64,000 nt of DNA from an uncultured Jannaschia sp. GTDB lineage: Bacteria > Pseudomonadota > Alphaproteobacteria > Rhodobacterales > Rhodobacteraceae. The notes below the pieces were generated by a model. That model was given only the letters and a program-made list of their open reading frames with translations. It searched no databases and had not been told where the DNA came from. The DNA is taken from NCBI RefSeq assembly GCF_947503795.1, contig NZ_CANNEZ010000003.1:86357-150356 (forward strand), given 5' to 3'. The position numbers and the translations under genes are program-made. Positions 62,985 through 64,000 of the stretch are shown here, piece by piece. Every line of letters starts with the position of its first letter. Position 1 is the stretch's first letter.

Positions 62985-64000
62985 TCACGCCCCGGTCTCC
63001 GTCGAGCCGGGCAGCGGGCGCATCGTGTCGCCCGGCAGGAAGGTCGGCACCAGCTCGACCCGGCGGTCGTCGCCGTCGAACACGTGGCTACCCGCCACGA
63101 TCTGCGCCGCGACGCGCCCCGCCTCGCGGCGACGGCTGTCCACAGTGGCGAGCCGGCGCGGCAGGCCGCCGAGCAGGTCGAACGCGTTGAACCCCGCCAT
63201 CCCCAGCGCACCGCCGACATCGTGTCCCCGCTCGAGCGCGTAGAGCATACCCCCCGCGCCGGTCAGGTCGTTGGTGTAGAAGAGAAAGTCGAGATCCGGC
63301 GTCCGATCGAGCATCGCCGCCGTCATCTCGCGACCCTTGGCGAAGCCCGAAAACCCGTCATAGGCCATCTGGTCGGCCACCGCGATGCCCGCCTCCGACA
63401 GCGCGCGCTCCAGCCCCTCGATCCGCTTCCGGGCGCGGTGGTCGCCATGCATCTTCGTGCCCAGCACGCCGACACGGGCGTAGCCCCGCGTCGCGATCTC
63501 GGTGCCGACCTGGTAACCCGCGCGCCAGTGGCTGATCCCGACGGCGGCATCGACGGGCTCGCCGTCGACATCCATCACCTCGACCACCGGAACGCCTGCA
63601 TTGGCCAGCATCGCGCGCGACGCCTCGGTATGCTCGAGCCCCGCGATGACGACGCCCGTCGGCCGCCAGGACAGCATCTCGAAGAGGACGCGCTCTTCCT
63701 TTTCGGGATCGTAGCCCGTGGCGCCGACGACCGGCTGCAGCCCGGTGCCCTCGAGCGCCTCCTCGACGCCGGCGAGCATCTCGGGAAAGACGAGGTTCGA
63801 TAGGCTGGGCACGATGACCGCGACGAGGTTCACCCGGCTCGATGCCAAAGCACCCGCGATCTTGTTGGGCACGTAGCCCAGACGCTTGGCCGTCTCGATG
63901 ACCTTCTCGCGGGTCTTGGCGCTGACATCGCCGCGATTGCGCAGCACGCGGCTGACGGTCATCTCGCTGACGCCGGACGCCTCGGACACGTCGCGAAGCG
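62985..64000 (-). CDS. LacI-family regulator, GntR-like (5' end outside window)
   Basis: 338 codons are visible; the gene continues beyond 64000. The helix-turn-helix is LRDVSEASGVSEMTVSRVLR, followed by LGYVPNKIAGALASSRVNLV. The effector domain has AVIVPSLSNLVFPEMLAGVE, MLSWRPTGVVIAG and GVPVVEVMDVDGEPVDAAVG, the same order as in gluconate repressor GntR. A role in gluconate or related sugar-acid genes is likely, though none is adjacent in the window; the idnD/idnO-like genes lie 50 kb away. Confidence 0.87.
   Translation of the reverse strand, partial: LRDVSEASGVSEMTVSRVLRNRGDVSAKTREKVIETAKRLGYVPNKIAGALASSRVNLVAVIVPSLSNLVFPEMLAGVEEALEGTGLQPVVGATGYDPEKEERVLFEMLSWRPTGVVIAGLEHTEASRAMLANAGVPVVEVMDVDGEPVDAAVGISHWRAGYQVGTEIATRGYARVGVLGTKMHGDHRARKRIEGLERALSEAGIAVADQMAYDGFSGFAKGREMTAAMLDRTPDLDFLFYTNDLTGAGGMLYALERGHDVGGALGMAGFNAFDLLGGLPRRLATVDSRRREAGRVAAQIVAGSHVFDGDDRRVELVPTFLPGDTMRPLPGSTETGA

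Overview
The window is a very GC-rich stretch of chromosome from an alphaproteobacterium, most likely a member of the Rhodobacteraceae (Roseobacter group). The evidence is the short petA-petB-petC operon of a bc1 complex, the rimP-nusA-ylxR-infB operon, an AdhI-type glutathione-dependent formaldehyde dehydrogenase, and tightly overlapping stop/start codons. The region is almost fully coding. I see no IS element, CRISPR array, rRNA operon or intact prophage. This assignment comes from reading the sequence; no database was searched.

Layout. 1-171 is the tail of a LacI-type regulator. 274-10741 is a phenylacetate (PAA) catabolic cluster. paaJ-paaA-(DUF3291)-paaB-paaC-paaD-paaE runs rightward, paaI-paaK-paaR (TetR) runs leftward, and paaZ-paaX runs rightward. 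A TetR-type palindrome lies in the divergent paaI/paaZ gap. PaaK makes phenylacetyl-CoA, PaaABCE epoxidises it, PaaZ opens the ring and oxidises the aldehyde, and PaaJ does the thiolysis. paaG, paaF and paaH are not in the window. 10723-13292 is a small sugar-acid module (IdnD-like, IdnO-like, and an FAH-family hydrolase). 13371-23552 is a cell-surface region: a two-domain glycosyltransferase, the KpsM/KpsE/KpsT capsule exporter, a sulfotransferase, a large RTX protein with a hidden 126-residue super-repeat, and another glycosyltransferase. A 480-base stretch with only decayed coding signal follows, ending at a tRNA-Pro.

24182-42778 is mostly core metabolism: a DMT transporter, leuB, an EEP-family protein, a membrane protein, leuD, a divergent DUF4198/HupE pair, topoisomerase IB, an adenine deaminase-AMP nucleosidase pair, HU, a second DMT transporter, aroC, a NYN/LOTUS protein, glutathione-dependent formaldehyde dehydrogenase, an I78-type inhibitor lipoprotein and a Rieske/FAD oxidoreductase. 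42973-48441 is rimP-nusA-ylxR-infB, preceded by a promoter and a strong terminator that looks like an attenuator. 49150-51913 is the bc1 complex. 52057-60632 holds GNAT, GST and PaiB-like proteins, a third DMT transporter, a fasciclin lipoprotein, mtaB-dapF, tRNA-Lys, a lytic transglycosylase, an LpxL-like acyltransferase and L-serine dehydratase. 60728-64000 carries a methyltransferase/glycosyltransferase fusion, an FkbM methyltransferase and a GntR-like LacI regulator cut by the right edge.

The points most worth a second look are the DUF3291 gene inside the PAA epoxidase operon, the dual PaaR/PaaX control, the RTX super-repeat, the rimP attenuator, the AMP-to-hypoxanthine gene pair, the divergent metal-uptake pair with overlapping start codons, and GC hairpins without U-tracts at gene ends.
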